A stretch of DNA of 14,045 nt from DASSHA01 sp035693145 (GCA_035693145.1 DASSHA010000026.1:1-14045); one strand, 5' to 3'; positions 1 to 7,501 are shown, counted from the stretch's first letter. Notes: generated by a model not told the origin, from the letters alone. A program made the numbers and translations.

Positions 1-140
1 TTGCCCTGTGTGCCGTCCTGCTCGTGGTGGCGAGCTGGTTCCAGAAGCGGTTCGTCGAGACCGGCTGGGTGCCCGGCGGCAAGCAGCCGACCGAGGCTCC
101 GCAGGCGCGTGCCAAGCAGGTGGCTGCCGGCGGCGCCTAG
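1..140 (+). CDS. C-terminal end of a membrane protein, possibly a PTS permease (IIC) subunit
   Basis: Only the last 45 residues are in the window; the gene enters from the left in the frame that starts at base 3 and stops with TAG at 138-140. The visible part is one hydrophobic stretch (about residues 2-12, ending at a Trp-Phe pair) followed by a Lys/Arg-containing, Gly/Pro/Ala-rich hydrophilic tail, which looks like the last membrane helix and cytoplasmic tail of a transporter. The stop lies 111 bases before the HPr-like gene, on the same strand as HPr and enzyme I genes, so a PTS sugar-permease subunit is the natural guess from context. No PTS-specific motif is visible in so short a piece. 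It could be any polytopic membrane protein. Confidence 0.4.
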   Translation, partial: ALCAVLLVVASWFQKRFVETGWVPGGKQPTEAPQARAKQVAAGGA

Positions 141-156
141 AGCGACCAGGTATCCC

Positions 157-187
157 GCGGCCGCCCGGACTCGCTCCGGGCGGCCGC
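157..187 (+). terminator. Strong GC hairpin after the first gene, without a T-tract
   Basis: A perfect 13-bp inverted repeat (arms 157-169 and 175-187) closes a 5-base loop. It starts 16 bases after the stop at 138-140. The downstream bases are not T-rich, so it may act as a weak terminator, a 3'-end stabiliser or a processing site that sets relative levels of permease and HPr/enzyme I, rather than as a classical intrinsic terminator. Confidence 0.5.
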
Positions 188-211
188 TACTCGGGCGCTC
201 CCCGGCACCTT

Positions 212-231
212 CGGGCGCCGTCCTGCGCCCG
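212..231 (+). other. Second hairpin just upstream of the HPr-like gene
   Basis: Arms 212-218 and 225-231 form a perfect 7-bp stem with a 6-base loop. It ends about 12 bases before the GGAG ribosome binding site (243-246) of the gene at 252. It could affect access to that site, or be chance in GC-rich DNA. Confidence 0.3.
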
Positions 232-251
232 CCTCAACGATCGGAGCTGGC

Positions 252-539
252 ATGACCTCCCGGGACGTCGTGTTCCACGACCGCTATGGCCTGCACCCGC
301 GGGCCGCGCGCCGGATCCAGGCGAGCCTGGATGGGATCGCGGCGCGCGTCTCGCTCGAGAACCTCGACGGCGACGGCTCGTCGATCGATGCCCGCGGCAT
401 GCTCGCCCTCATCAGCTCGGGCGTTCGGACCGGAGATCGGGTTCGCGTCACGGCCGATGGGTCGGACGAAGAGGCTGCCCTCGCGGCGGTCGCCGACCTC
501 ATCGATTCGGGGGTCTGCCACCCCGACGTTCCGCGATGA
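252..539 (+). CDS. HPr-family phosphocarrier with altered signature residues
   Basis: A 95-residue protein of the HPr family, small cytoplasmic carriers that take phosphate from enzyme I on His15 and hand it to EIIA domains. His15 and Arg17 are present, but the usual His-Ala-Arg-Pro-Ala motif reads His-Pro-Arg-Ala-Ala at residues 15-19. The position matching regulatory Ser46 of Firmicutes HPr is Gly49. An ungapped alignment with the second HPr in this window (2308-2592) gives about 37 identities in the first 87 residues (hand count), and there the two positions are canonical. The start is supported by GGAG at 243-246. The stop overlaps the enzyme I start (ATGA, 536-539), so the two are translationally coupled. 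It probably still accepts phosphate on His15 but cannot be Ser-phosphorylated; it may serve a dedicated transporter or a regulatory PTS. The family call is firm, the specialised role is inference. Confidence 0.85.
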   Translation: MTSRDVVFHDRYGLHPRAARRIQASLDGIAARVSLENLDGDGSSIDARGMLALISSGVRTGDRVRVTADGSDEEAALAAVADLIDSGVCHPDVPR

Positions 540-2284
540 AGCACCTGCACGGCGTGTCCGCCGCTCCGGGCGTCGTGCGCGGCGCGTGGGTGAGGATCGA
601 CCCGAGCCCGGCCCCCGCCGGCGGGACGATCGACCCGGAGGCGATCGGAGCAGAGATCGCGCGCCTTGCCGCTGCGTCGACCGCGGCCGCCGCCGACCTC
701 GGAACGATCGCCGGCCGTGTCCGCGAGGACGGCCACCCGGACGAAGCGGCGATCTTCGACGCACAGGCGGCCATCGCCCGCGATCCCGCCCTGGCGACGA
801 TGGCCTCCGAACGGATCGAACAGTCGCACGAGGACGCAATCCGGGCCGTCCGCGCGGCCGCGGAGGCGTTCGCGGCCCAGCTGCGTTCGCTCGACGACGA
901 GCTGCTCGCTGCGCGCGCCGCGGACGTGGTCGACGTCGGTGGGCGGATTGCCCGGAGGTTGGCCGGACGTCCGGAGTCGACGGCCGGCCTCGACCGTCCT
1001 TCGATCGTCGTCGCCGACGATCTGGCGCCGTCAGTGACGGCGACGCTCCCGCGCGACAGGCTCCTCGGCATCGCCCTCGAAGGCTCGTCGCCGACGGCTC
1101 ACGCCGCGATCCTCGCCCGCGCCTACGGCATTCCGGCCGTCGTCGGCGTGGCCGACCTGTTGACCGCGCTGGGCGATCCGTCGAACGGTGGCGGGTCGGC
1201 ACCGAGCGAGCTGGCGATCGACGGAGCCTCGGGCGACGTCTATCTCGACCCCGACTCCGCGACCCGGGACCGATTCGACGCCGGTGCCGACGCCGGTCGC
1301 CGGCGCCATGAGTCCGACGTCATCGAGGCGGCTCTGCCCGCCGTGACCCTCGACGGAACCGAGGTCGCGCTCCTCGCGAACATCGGCACGCCCGACGAGA
1401 GCGAGGCCGCGATCGCCCTGGGCGCCGAGGGCGTCGGCCTGTTCCGGACCGAGTTCCTCTTCCTCGAGCGGACCGGCCCGCCATCCGAAAACGAGCAGGT
1501 CGCTGCCTACGATCGTGTCGTCCGCGCGTTCGCGCCCCATCCCGTGACGATCCGGCTCCTCGACGTCGGTGGCGACAAGCCGATCCCGTACCTGCCGATC
1601 GGCGAGGAGGCGAACCCGTTCCTCGGCGTCCGTGCGCTCCGCCTGGCGTACGGCCAACCCGACCTGTTCGTGACGCAGCTGCGCGCGTGCTACCGGGCCG
1701 CCGCCGCGGGCCACCTCAAGGTCATGGCGCCGATGGTCGCCGACGCCGGCGACGTCGATCTCTTGCTTGCGCTCGCCGAACACGCGCGCGGCGACCTCGC
1801 CGCCGCGGGCCAGCCGGTCGGCACGATCGCGCTCGGAGTCATGCTCGAGATCCCGGCGGCGATCCTCGTCGCTGACTCGTATGCCCCGCGCCTCGCGTTC
1901 GCGAGCCTGGGCACGAACGACCTCATGCAGTACACGATGGCCGTCGATCGCGGCAACGCCCGGCTGGACCGGTACCGCGACGCTCTCCATCCGGCGCTGC
2001 TGCGCCTCGTGAAGCAGGCGGTCGACGTCTCCGCGCGCGGCGGCCTGGAGCTGTCGGTGTGCGGCGAGATGGCCGGCGATCCGGCCGCGGCGCTGGCTCT
2101 CGTGGGTCTGGGGCTGCGCGAGCTCAGCATGGCGTCGTCGAGCCTGCCGGCGGTACGGCGGGCGATCCGCGGGGTCCGCCTGTCGACGCTCGCAGCAGAG
2201 GCGAGTGCCGCGCTGGACGATCCTTCGGCGCGCAGCATCCGCGCCCGCTTCGAGCCTCTCGTCGCCGTCGACGTACCGGCATGA
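536..2284 (+). CDS. ptsI: PTS enzyme I (phosphoenolpyruvate-protein phosphotransferase)
   Basis: A 582-residue cytoplasmic enzyme, close to the usual length of about 570. It takes phosphate from PEP onto a histidine and passes it to HPr, the first step of sugar uptake by the PTS. The N-terminal HPr-binding/swivelling region is followed by the active-site segment with His189 in an AHAAILAR context. Then come the PEP-binding segment GVGLFRTEF, the LDVGGDKPIPYL segment, the LGTNDLMQYT loop and the catalytic Cys509 in VCGEMAGD. All key residues are intact. The start is the ATG at 536: it overlaps the HPr-like stop by 4 bases, and the protein begins MKHLHGV as the family does. The same frame is open far upstream to base 8, but that extension reads as low-complexity Arg/Pro sequence and crosses the HPr gene in another frame, so I rejected it. 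It is the last plus-strand gene before a convergent HPr gene. Confidence 0.96.
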   Translation: MKHLHGVSAAPGVVRGAWVRIDPSPAPAGGTIDPEAIGAEIARLAAASTAAAADLGTIAGRVREDGHPDEAAIFDAQAAIARDPALATMASERIEQSHEDAIRAVRAAAEAFAAQLRSLDDELLAARAADVVDVGGRIARRLAGRPESTAGLDRPSIVVADDLAPSVTATLPRDRLLGIALEGSSPTAHAAILARAYGIPAVVGVADLLTALGDPSNGGGSAPSELAIDGASGDVYLDPDSATRDRFDAGADAGRRRHESDVIEAALPAVTLDGTEVALLANIGTPDESEAAIALGAEGVGLFRTEFLFLERTGPPSENEQVAAYDRVVRAFAPHPVTIRLLDVGGDKPIPYLPIGEEANPFLGVRALRLAYGQPDLFVTQLRACYRAAAAGHLKVMAPMVADAGDVDLLLALAEHARGDLAAAGQPVGTIALGVMLEIPAAILVADSYAPRLAFASLGTNDLMQYTMAVDRGNARLDRYRDALHPALLRLVKQAVDVSARGGLELSVCGEMAGDPAAALALVGLGLRELSMASSSLPAVRRAIRGVRLSTLAAEASAALDDPSARSIRARFEPLVAVDVPA

Positions 2285-2302
2285 CGGGCCTCGACGCCCG
2301 TC
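2283..2302. terminator. Possible bidirectional terminator between convergent ptsI and ptsH
   Basis: Arms 2283-2289 and 2296-2302 form a perfect 7-bp GC-rich stem with a 6-base loop. It overlaps the ptsI stop and ends a few bases before the convergent ptsH stop at 2308. There is no clear T-tract on either side, so termination is inferred from position and symmetry. Confidence 0.45.
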
Positions 2303-2307
2303 GACGC

Positions 2308-2592
2308 TCAGCTGGCGGCCGGCTCCCCGAGTCCGGATTCGACGAGACCGACCAGGGCATCGATCGCGGCGTCCTCGTCCGGACCGTCAGCGACGAGACG
2401 AATCCGGTTGTCCTTCGAGACGCCCGCGGTCAGCAGCATGAGCATCGACTTCGCGTCAACCGGCGCCTTGGCACGGGTCAGGTTCTCGACGCTGACGCGG
2501 GCCGCGAATCCCGCCGCGGCCTCGGTGAACAGCGTCGCCGGCCGCGCGTGAAGGCCGCTCGGATTTCGCATCACGATCTCGACGGAACGCAT
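2308..2592 (-). CDS. ptsH: Canonical phosphocarrier protein HPr
   Basis: A 94-residue HPr with the textbook phosphorylation motif GLHARPA (His15, Arg17) and Ser49 in DAKSMLMLL, the position matching the HPrK-regulated Ser46. As the general PTS carrier it would shuttle phosphate from enzyme I to EIIA domains in the cytoplasm. It lies convergent to ptsI and divergent from transketolase, with 59 bases between the two start codons, so it is transcribed alone rather than with enzyme I. A second ATG four bases upstream is out of frame, and the chosen start gives MRSVEIVMRN, matching the normal beta-1 strand. No obvious Shine-Dalgarno is present. Whether Ser49 is actually phosphorylated depends on an HPr kinase, which is not in this window. 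Confidence 0.94.
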   Translation of the reverse strand: MRSVEIVMRNPSGLHARPATLFTEAAAGFAARVSVENLTRAKAPVDAKSMLMLLTAGVSKDNRIRLVADGPDEDAAIDALVGLVESGLGEPAAS

Positions 2593-2651
2593 GCATCGCA
2601 GCCTACCGCACCGTTCGCGCGCGGCTCCGACGCGGAAGGACGGTACGCACG

Positions 2652-4493
2652 ATGAACGACCGACAGACCTGGGAGACCCTCGGGCGGCAGCTACGCATCG
2701 ACTCGATCCGGGCGAGCTCGGCGGCCGGCTCCGGACACCCGACGTCGTCGATGTCGGCGGCCGACCTGATGAGCGTCCTCCTCGAACGCCATCTCCGCTA
2801 CGACTTCGCCGCTCCGGAAGATCCGCACAACGATCACCTCGTGTTCAGCAAGGGCCACGCATCGCCCCTGCTGTACTCGATGTACCGCGCCGCTGGAGCG
2901 ATCGACGACGCCGCGCTGCTGTCGTATCGCAGGCGCGGCAGCCCGTTCGAGGGGCACCCGACGCCCGTCCTGCCATGGGTCGACGTGGCGACGGGATCGC
3001 TCGGCCAGGGGCTGCCGATCGCCGTCGGCATCGCACTGGCCGGCAAACGCCTCGATCGGTTGCCGTATCGCGTCTGGGTGCTGACCGGCGACGGCGAGCT
3101 TGCCGAAGGCTCGATGTGGGAGGCATTCGAGCATGCCGCGGTGGCCGGGCTCGACAACCTGACGGCGATTCTCGACATCAACCGCCTCGGCCAGACGCGC
3201 GAGACGATGCACGGCTGGGATCTGTCGTCGTACACCGGGAGGCTGAGCGCGCTTGGCTGGCATGCCATCGAGATCGACGGCCACGACGTCGACGCCATCA
3301 GCGCTGCCTACGCCGAGGCCGGGGCGACGACCGGTCGCCCGACGGCGATCGTCGCCCGAACCGTCAAGGGCAGCGGGGTGAGCGCCGTCGCCGATCGAAA
3401 CGGGATGCACGGCAAGCCGCTCGGTGACCTCGATGCCGCCCTCGCGGAGCTCGGGGCTGCGACGCACCAGCGGATCACGGTGGCCGTGCACAGGCCCGAT
3501 GTCACGGCGCCGGCGCACGGCTTCGAAGCGCGCTCACTGGAGCTGCCGCGATACGACATCGGCTCGAGCGAGGCGACCCGGCGCGCGTACGCGGAGGCCC
3601 TCCTCGCGCTCGGCCGCGCGCGCGGCGACGTCGTGGCGCTCGACGGCGACGTCGACAACTCGACCTACACCGAGCTGTTCGCGTCGGCCCTGCCCGAGCG
3701 CTACTTCGAGATGTACATCGCCGAGCAGCAGATGGCGTCTGCCGCCGTGGGCCTCCAGGTCCGCGGCTGGATCCCGTTTGCCTCAACGTACGGGGCCTTC
3801 TGGAGCCGAGCCTTCGACTTCATCCGGATGGCCGCCGTCAGTCGGGCGAACATCCGGATCAGTGGATCGCATGCCGGCGTCAGCATCGGTCCCGACGGAC
3901 CGAGCCAGATGGGGCTCGAGGACATCGCGAGCTTCCGCTCGATCTGGGGGAGCACGGTGCTCTACCCGTCCGACGCGAACGAGGCCGCCCGGCTCGTCGT
4001 CGCCATGGCCGACCGATCGGGCGTCGTCTACATGCGGACGACCCGCGGCAAGACGCCGGTCATCTACGGTGCCGACGAGGAGTTCGAGATCGGCGGCAGC
4101 CGGGTCGTCCGGTCGAGCCCCGACGACGCCGTCACGCTGATCGGTGCCGGCGTGACGCTCCACGAAGCGATCAAGGCGGCAACGAGCCTCGCCGATTCGG
4201 GGATCGCGGCGCGAGTGATCGACCTCTATTCGATCAAGCCGATCGACGCCTCGACCCTGGCGGTGGCTGCGCGTGAGACCGGTCGGATCGTCACCGTCGA
4301 GGACCATCGCCCCGAGGGCGGCCTCGGCGAGGCGGTTCTCGCCACCCTGGCCGAGACCGACGTTCAGCCGCGTGTCGGGCGTCTCGCCGTCGCGAACATG
4401 CCGGGATCGGCGACGCCGGAAGAGCAGCTGGCCGACGCCGGGATCGACGCCGCAGCGATCGCGGGGGCGGCCAGGCGGCTCGTCGAGGGGTAG
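2652..4493 (+). CDS. tkt: Transketolase, animal-type short form
   Basis: A 613-residue thiamine-diphosphate enzyme of the non-oxidative pentose phosphate pathway that moves two-carbon units between sugar phosphates and yields glyceraldehyde-3-phosphate. The N-terminal ThDP domain has His29 (SGHPTS), His69 (SKGHA), the GDG motif at 146-148 ending at Asn177, and His253 (MHGKP). The pyrimidine-binding domain has the catalytic Glu358 (IAEQQM) and the GPDGPSQMGLEDIA segment. The C-terminal domain starts near residue 480. Length and motifs (WVLTGDGELAEGS, DINRLGQ, DGPSQM) follow the human TKT type of about 620 residues rather than the E. coli type of about 660. The start is supported by GGAAGGA at 2634-2640. 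1-Deoxyxylulose-5-phosphate synthase is less likely given the transketolase-specific motifs. It is divergent from ptsH and followed by GAPDH, in a sugar-metabolism context. Confidence 0.95.
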   Translation: MNDRQTWETLGRQLRIDSIRASSAAGSGHPTSSMSAADLMSVLLERHLRYDFAAPEDPHNDHLVFSKGHASPLLYSMYRAAGAIDDAALLSYRRRGSPFEGHPTPVLPWVDVATGSLGQGLPIAVGIALAGKRLDRLPYRVWVLTGDGELAEGSMWEAFEHAAVAGLDNLTAILDINRLGQTRETMHGWDLSSYTGRLSALGWHAIEIDGHDVDAISAAYAEAGATTGRPTAIVARTVKGSGVSAVADRNGMHGKPLGDLDAALAELGAATHQRITVAVHRPDVTAPAHGFEARSLELPRYDIGSSEATRRAYAEALLALGRARGDVVALDGDVDNSTYTELFASALPERYFEMYIAEQQMASAAVGLQVRGWIPFASTYGAFWSRAFDFIRMAAVSRANIRISGSHAGVSIGPDGPSQMGLEDIASFRSIWGSTVLYPSDANEAARLVVAMADRSGVVYMRTTRGKTPVIYGADEEFEIGGSRVVRSSPDDAVTLIGAGVTLHEAIKAATSLADSGIAARVIDLYSIKPIDASTLAVAARETGRIVTVEDHRPEGGLGEAVLATLAETDVQPRVGRLAVANMPGSATPEEQLADAGIDAAAIAGAARRLVEG

Positions 4494-4524
4494 CCCCGCG
4501 GTTGGGCTCGCGCCCGAGCGAGCA

Positions 4525-4579
4525 TTCACCGGTTGTTCACGTTCCGTGCCCCGCGATGTTCACGGCCGGGCGATAGCGT
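4525..4579 (+). promoter_or_regulatory. Promoter A: TTCAC direct repeats and -10 upstream of GAPDH
   Basis: TTCAC occurs at 4525-4529 and 4536-4540 (11-bp period) and again at 4559-4563. A -10-like TAGCGT lies at 4574-4579, 38 bp after the second repeat and 9 bases after the third TTCACG. No -35 element is seen at the normal spacing, which suggests an activator-dependent promoter. The predicted transcript starts about 45 bases before the GAPDH start. The same layout recurs before three more units in this window. Confidence 0.6.
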
Positions 4580-4629
4580 CGGAGCTCCGGCGTCCCACCG
4601 GCGCCGACGACCAGGTCAGGAGCGCGGAC

Positions 4630-5691
4630 ATGACCGTACGGGTAGGAATCAACGGTTTCGGGCGGATCGGCCGCCAATCGCTCCGGGCGCTGATCCAGCG
4701 CACGCCTGACGTCGAGGTGGTTGCGGTCAACGACCTCGTCGACGCTCCCATGAACGCGTTGCTGTTCAAGCGCGACTCGACGTACGGGCCGTATCCGGGC
4801 GACGTCGACCATACGGACGATGCGCTCATCGTCGACGGCCGCGAGATCAAGGTCTTCAAGGAGACCGACCCGGCAGCGCTGCCGTGGGGCGACCTGGGCG
4901 TCGACATCGTCCTCGAATCGACCGGCAAGTTCCGGGGCCCGGGCAAGTCGCAGGCGCACCTCGACGCCGGCGCGAAGAAGGTGATCATCAGCGCCCCCGC
5001 CGACGGCGCCGACTTCACCGTCGTCCTCGGGGTCAACGAGGGGGGCTACGACCCCGCGCGCCACCACATCATCAGTAACGCCTCGTGCACGACGAACTGT
5101 CTCGTACCCGCGGTCAAGGTCGTCCACGATCTCGTCACGATCGAACGAGGGCTGATGAACACCGTGCACTCGTATACGACGTCGCAGCGGCTGCTCGACA
5201 CGGCCCACAAGGACCCGCGTCGAGCTCGCGCCGCGGCACAGAACATCATCCCGACGACGAGTGGCGCGACCCGCAGCCTCGGCATCGTCATGCCGGAGCT
5301 CGAGGGAAAGTTCGACGGCTTCAGCCTGCGGGTCCCGACACCCAGCGTCAGCGTCGTCGACTTCACGGCCGACGTCGGCCGCTCAACCTCCGTCGAGGAG
5401 CTCAATGCGGCGTTCCGCGCCGCAGAGGCAGGTCCGATGCAGGGAATCCTCGGCGTGAGCGATGAGCCCCTCGTCTCGTCCGACTTCCGCGCCGACAGCC
5501 GCTCCTCGATCATCGATTCGTCGATGACGATGGTGATCGGCGGGACGCTGGTGAAGGTCCTCGCCTGGTACGACAACGAGTGGGGGTTCAGCTGCCGCGT
5601 GGCTGATCTCATCGGTCTCGTCGCGGCAAACCTGCCGGTCCCCGCAACGACGCCGGCCGCGGCAGCAACGCCGTCCGCGGTGCGCGCCTGA
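4630..5691 (+). CDS. gap: Type I glyceraldehyde-3-phosphate dehydrogenase
   Basis: A 353-residue cytoplasmic glycolytic enzyme that oxidises glyceraldehyde-3-phosphate to 1,3-bisphosphoglycerate. The Rossmann motif GINGFGRIGR lies at residues 6-15. Asp35 (VNDLVD) corresponds to the NAD-selecting Asp32. The catalytic pair is Cys153 (NASCTTNC) and His180 (VHSYTTSQ). The C-terminal part carries the WYDNEWGFSCR signature. An Ala/Thr/Pro-rich tail of about 18 residues follows the normal end. The start at 4630 is set by the family N-terminus and a CAGGAG ribosome binding site at about 4617; the longer open frame upstream runs through transketolase in another frame. One oddity is that the usual Leu-Pro pair before the HKDxRRAR segment reads Thr191-Ala192, a site where NADP-using plant and cyanobacterial enzymes also differ, so dual NAD/NADP use is possible. 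No terminator is obvious after it. Confidence 0.96.
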   Translation: MTVRVGINGFGRIGRQSLRALIQRTPDVEVVAVNDLVDAPMNALLFKRDSTYGPYPGDVDHTDDALIVDGREIKVFKETDPAALPWGDLGVDIVLESTGKFRGPGKSQAHLDAGAKKVIISAPADGADFTVVLGVNEGGYDPARHHIISNASCTTNCLVPAVKVVHDLVTIERGLMNTVHSYTTSQRLLDTAHKDPRRARAAAQNIIPTTSGATRSLGIVMPELEGKFDGFSLRVPTPSVSVVDFTADVGRSTSVEELNAAFRAAEAGPMQGILGVSDEPLVSSDFRADSRSSIIDSSMTMVIGGTLVKVLAWYDNEWGFSCRVADLIGLVAANLPVPATTPAAAATPSAVRA

Positions 5692-5708
5692 TCGCGCGGT
5701 CAACCGCG

Positions 5709-5762
5709 TTCATACCGCGTTCACGCGCGACAGCGCCCATCTTCACGTTGGCTCCGTACGGT
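5709..5762 (+). promoter_or_regulatory. Promoter B: TTCAT/TTCAC direct repeats and -10 upstream of the OsmC operon
   Basis: TTCAT at 5709-5713 and TTCAC at 5720-5724 are 11 bp apart, and a third TTCAC lies at 5742-5746, in 22-bp phase with the second. The -10-like TACGGT is at 5757-5762, 37 bp after the second repeat and 9 bases after the third TTCACG. This nearly superimposes on promoter A. No -35 hexamer is recognisable at 17-bp spacing (about 5734). Confidence 0.62.
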
Positions 5763-5801
5763 CATGGTCACGTCCCACGCAGAACCGAGAGGAGCCCGAA
5801 C

Positions 5802-6263
5802 GTGGCCATTGCACAGCTTCCAGTGATCGCCGAGCGAACGGCCCGGACGATCTGGGAGGGGTCGCTCGCGACCGGGAAGGGCAGCATCACGTCCGGCAGC
5901 GGCGCGCTCGGCAGTCTGCCGGTCACGTGGGCCGCGCGGACGAAGCGCCCGGACGGCATGACGAGCCCGGAAGAGCTGGCTGCGGCGGCCCACGCTTCGT
6001 GCTTCTCGATGGCCCTCGCGCTCCGGCTCGGTGAGCATGGCGTCCCACCGCAACGACTCGACGTGACGGCGACGGTCTCGCTCGACGAGGTCGATGGCCG
6101 TCCGACCATCGTTTCGTCCGTCCTGCAGGTGGTCGCCCAGGTCAAGGATGTCGATCGCGGCACGTTCGACGCCATCGTCGGCGAGGCCGCCGAGCTGTGC
6201 CCCATCTCGCGGCTCTTCACGGGGGCGGCGATCACGATCGACGCGTCCCTCGAGGGGTCGTGA
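5802..6263 (+). CDS. OsmC/Ohr-family peroxiredoxin (OsmC type)
   Basis: A 153-residue cytoplasmic thiol peroxidase family member that reduces organic hydroperoxides through two cysteines. Cys67 (HASCFSMAL) is the peroxidatic cysteine and Cys133 (ELCPISRLF) the resolving one, spaced as in OsmC. The N-terminal part (SGSGALGSLPVTWAARTK) also fits OsmC. The start is the GTG at 5802, preceded by GAGAGGAG at 5787-5794, giving VAIAQLPVIAERTA; an upstream in-frame start at 5748 would fall inside the predicted promoter. It is first in an operon with an FAD/NAD(P) reductase (GTGA or 6-base junction), an AhpD-like protein and a DUF488 protein, which suggests a peroxide or electrophile detoxification module. 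The electron donor is unknown. Confidence 0.92.
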   Translation: MAIAQLPVIAERTARTIWEGSLATGKGSITSGSGALGSLPVTWAARTKRPDGMTSPEELAAAAHASCFSMALALRLGEHGVPPQRLDVTATVSLDEVDGRPTIVSSVLQVVAQVKDVDRGTFDAIVGEAAELCPISRLFTGAAITIDASLEGS

Positions 6264-6268
6264 GCGCG

Positions 6269-7006
6269 ATGACGGCAGCCGCGGCCTGGCCGGTCTTCGA
6301 CACCGCGCTCGTCAGCCGCGAGCTCGTCGCCGACCGGACGATGGCGTTCCGCTTCGCCAAGCCCGCGGGCTGGGACTACCGGGCCGGCCAGTTCGTCGAC
6401 ATCACGCTGCACGACCCGCCCCAGACGGACCCCGAGGGCAACACCCGCGGCTTCTCGATCTCGAGCGCGCCGAGCGAGGACGTGATCATGATCACGACCC
6501 GCCTGCGCGACACGGCCTTCAAGCGCGTCCTCCGGACGATGCCGCTCGGGACCGGCGTCAGGATCGAAGGACCGTTCGGGGACCTCCGCCTCCATCATGC
6601 CGTTCGGCCGGCCGTCGTCCTCACCGGCGGAATCGGGATCACGCCGTTCCGGAGCATCCTCCTCGAGACGATCGCCACGGCCGGCCTGCGATACCCGGTC
6701 GTCGTCCTGTACGCGAACCGGCGACCGCAGGACGCCGCGTTCCTCGACGAGCTTCGGGAGCTCGCGGCGCGGGACTCGAACCTGACCTTCGTGCCGACGA
6801 TGTCCGCGCTCTCGGAGACCGACCTTTGGGACGGCGAGCGCGGCCGAATCGACGCCGCGATGCTGGGGCGCCACGTCGGCGGCCTCGGGAACGCGATCTA
6901 TTACCTGACCGGCCCGCCCGGCATGGTCGCCGGGCTGCGGACGCTGCTCGTGGACACCGGGGTCGACGAGGACGACATCCGGACCGAGGAATTCACCGGC
7001 TATTGA
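6269..7006 (+). CDS. Ferredoxin-NADP reductase-like FAD/NAD(P)-binding oxidoreductase
   Basis: A 245-residue flavoprotein reductase of the FNR superfamily, without a fused 2Fe-2S or globin domain. The FAD-binding barrel carries RGFSISSAPS (residues 60-69, the flavin-contacting RxYS-type motif with Phe) and GPFG (101-104). The NAD(P) domain carries TGGIGITPF (119-127) and YLTGPPGMV (212-220), and the protein ends EEFTGY, where the family usually has an aromatic C-terminus. It would pass electrons between NAD(P)H and a one-electron or thiol partner that cannot be named from sequence. The GAGGGG at 6252-6257 fits ATG 6269 best (11 bases). GTG 6260, which overlaps the OsmC stop, is the alternative but lies only 2 bases from that site. 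The operon position suggests it may recycle the peroxiredoxin or a shared carrier (inference). Confidence 0.88.
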   Translation: MTAAAAWPVFDTALVSRELVADRTMAFRFAKPAGWDYRAGQFVDITLHDPPQTDPEGNTRGFSISSAPSEDVIMITTRLRDTAFKRVLRTMPLGTGVRIEGPFGDLRLHHAVRPAVVLTGGIGITPFRSILLETIATAGLRYPVVVLYANRRPQDAAFLDELRELAARDSNLTFVPTMSALSETDLWDGERGRIDAAMLGRHVGGLGNAIYYLTGPPGMVAGLRTLLVDTGVDEDDIRTEEFTGY

Positions 7007-7019
7007 AAGGGTGACGAAC

Positions 7020-7484
7020 ATGAGGCTCGACTACCGGCACGTCCTTCCAGCGGCGTCGCGCGCGATGAGCGAGCTCGAACGCGTCGTCGACGCGAGCGGG
7101 CTCGACCCGAAGCTGCGGGAGCTGGTCAAGCTGCGCGCGTCGCAGATCAACGGCTGTGCCTACTGCGTCGACATGCACACGAAGGACGCGATGGCGATCG
7201 GCGAGGACGTCCAGCGCCTGCACCTCGTCGCGGTCTGGCGCGAGGCGCCGGTCTTCTCGCCGCGGGAGCGGGCGGCGCTCGAGTGGACCGAGTCGCTGAC
7301 CCTCCTGTCGGAGACCGGAGCGCCCGACGACGTCTACGCCGAGGTGGCCCGGGAGTTCGGCCCCGAGCAGCTGGTGGCGCTGACGCTCGCGATCGTCGCG
7401 ATCAACGGCTGGAACCGGCTCGCGGTCGGCTTCCGGCAGCCGGTCGGCACCTACGTCTCGCATCGCCATCCCGTGGCAGCCTGA
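7020..7484 (+). CDS. AhpD-like carboxymuconolactone decarboxylase-family protein
   Basis: A 154-residue all-helical protein of the CMD/AhpD superfamily. The AhpD-type redox motif CAYCVDMH (Cys46, Cys49, His53) is intact. It is followed by a second helical half with ALEWTESLTLL and the AIVAINGWNRLAV stretch typical of the family. In AhpD the CxxC pair reduces peroxiredoxins such as AhpC; members with this motif are generally annotated as alkylhydroperoxidase AhpD-core proteins, while true decarboxylases lack the CxxC. The start ATG at 7020 is preceded by AAAGGG at 7006-7011 with 8-base spacing, and it follows the reductase stop by 13 bases, so both are in one operon. A role as thiol partner of the OsmC protein or of the reductase is inferred from the operon. 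Confidence 0.9.
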   Translation: MRLDYRHVLPAASRAMSELERVVDASGLDPKLRELVKLRASQINGCAYCVDMHTKDAMAIGEDVQRLHLVAVWREAPVFSPRERAALEWTESLTLLSETGAPDDVYAEVAREFGPEQLVALTLAIVAINGWNRLAVGFRQPVGTYVSHRHPVAA

Positions 7485-7501
7485 GCGCGGGCGGGACGCC
7501 G

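Noticed and set aside
8..535. N-terminal extension of enzyme I in the same open frame
   Set aside because: It crosses the HPr-like gene in another frame, has no domain, and enzyme I at 536 already has its normal N-terminus and length.
234..2238. Long minus-strand and other-frame readings over enzyme I, the longest 319 and 322 residues
   Set aside because: They are Arg/Pro/Gly/Ala-rich, low-complexity shadows of a well-supported plus-strand gene in GC-rich DNA, with no recognisable domain.
4273..4629. N-terminal extension of GAPDH
   Set aside because: It overlaps transketolase and the predicted promoter; the GAPDH family starts at the Met at 4630 with a good ribosome binding site.
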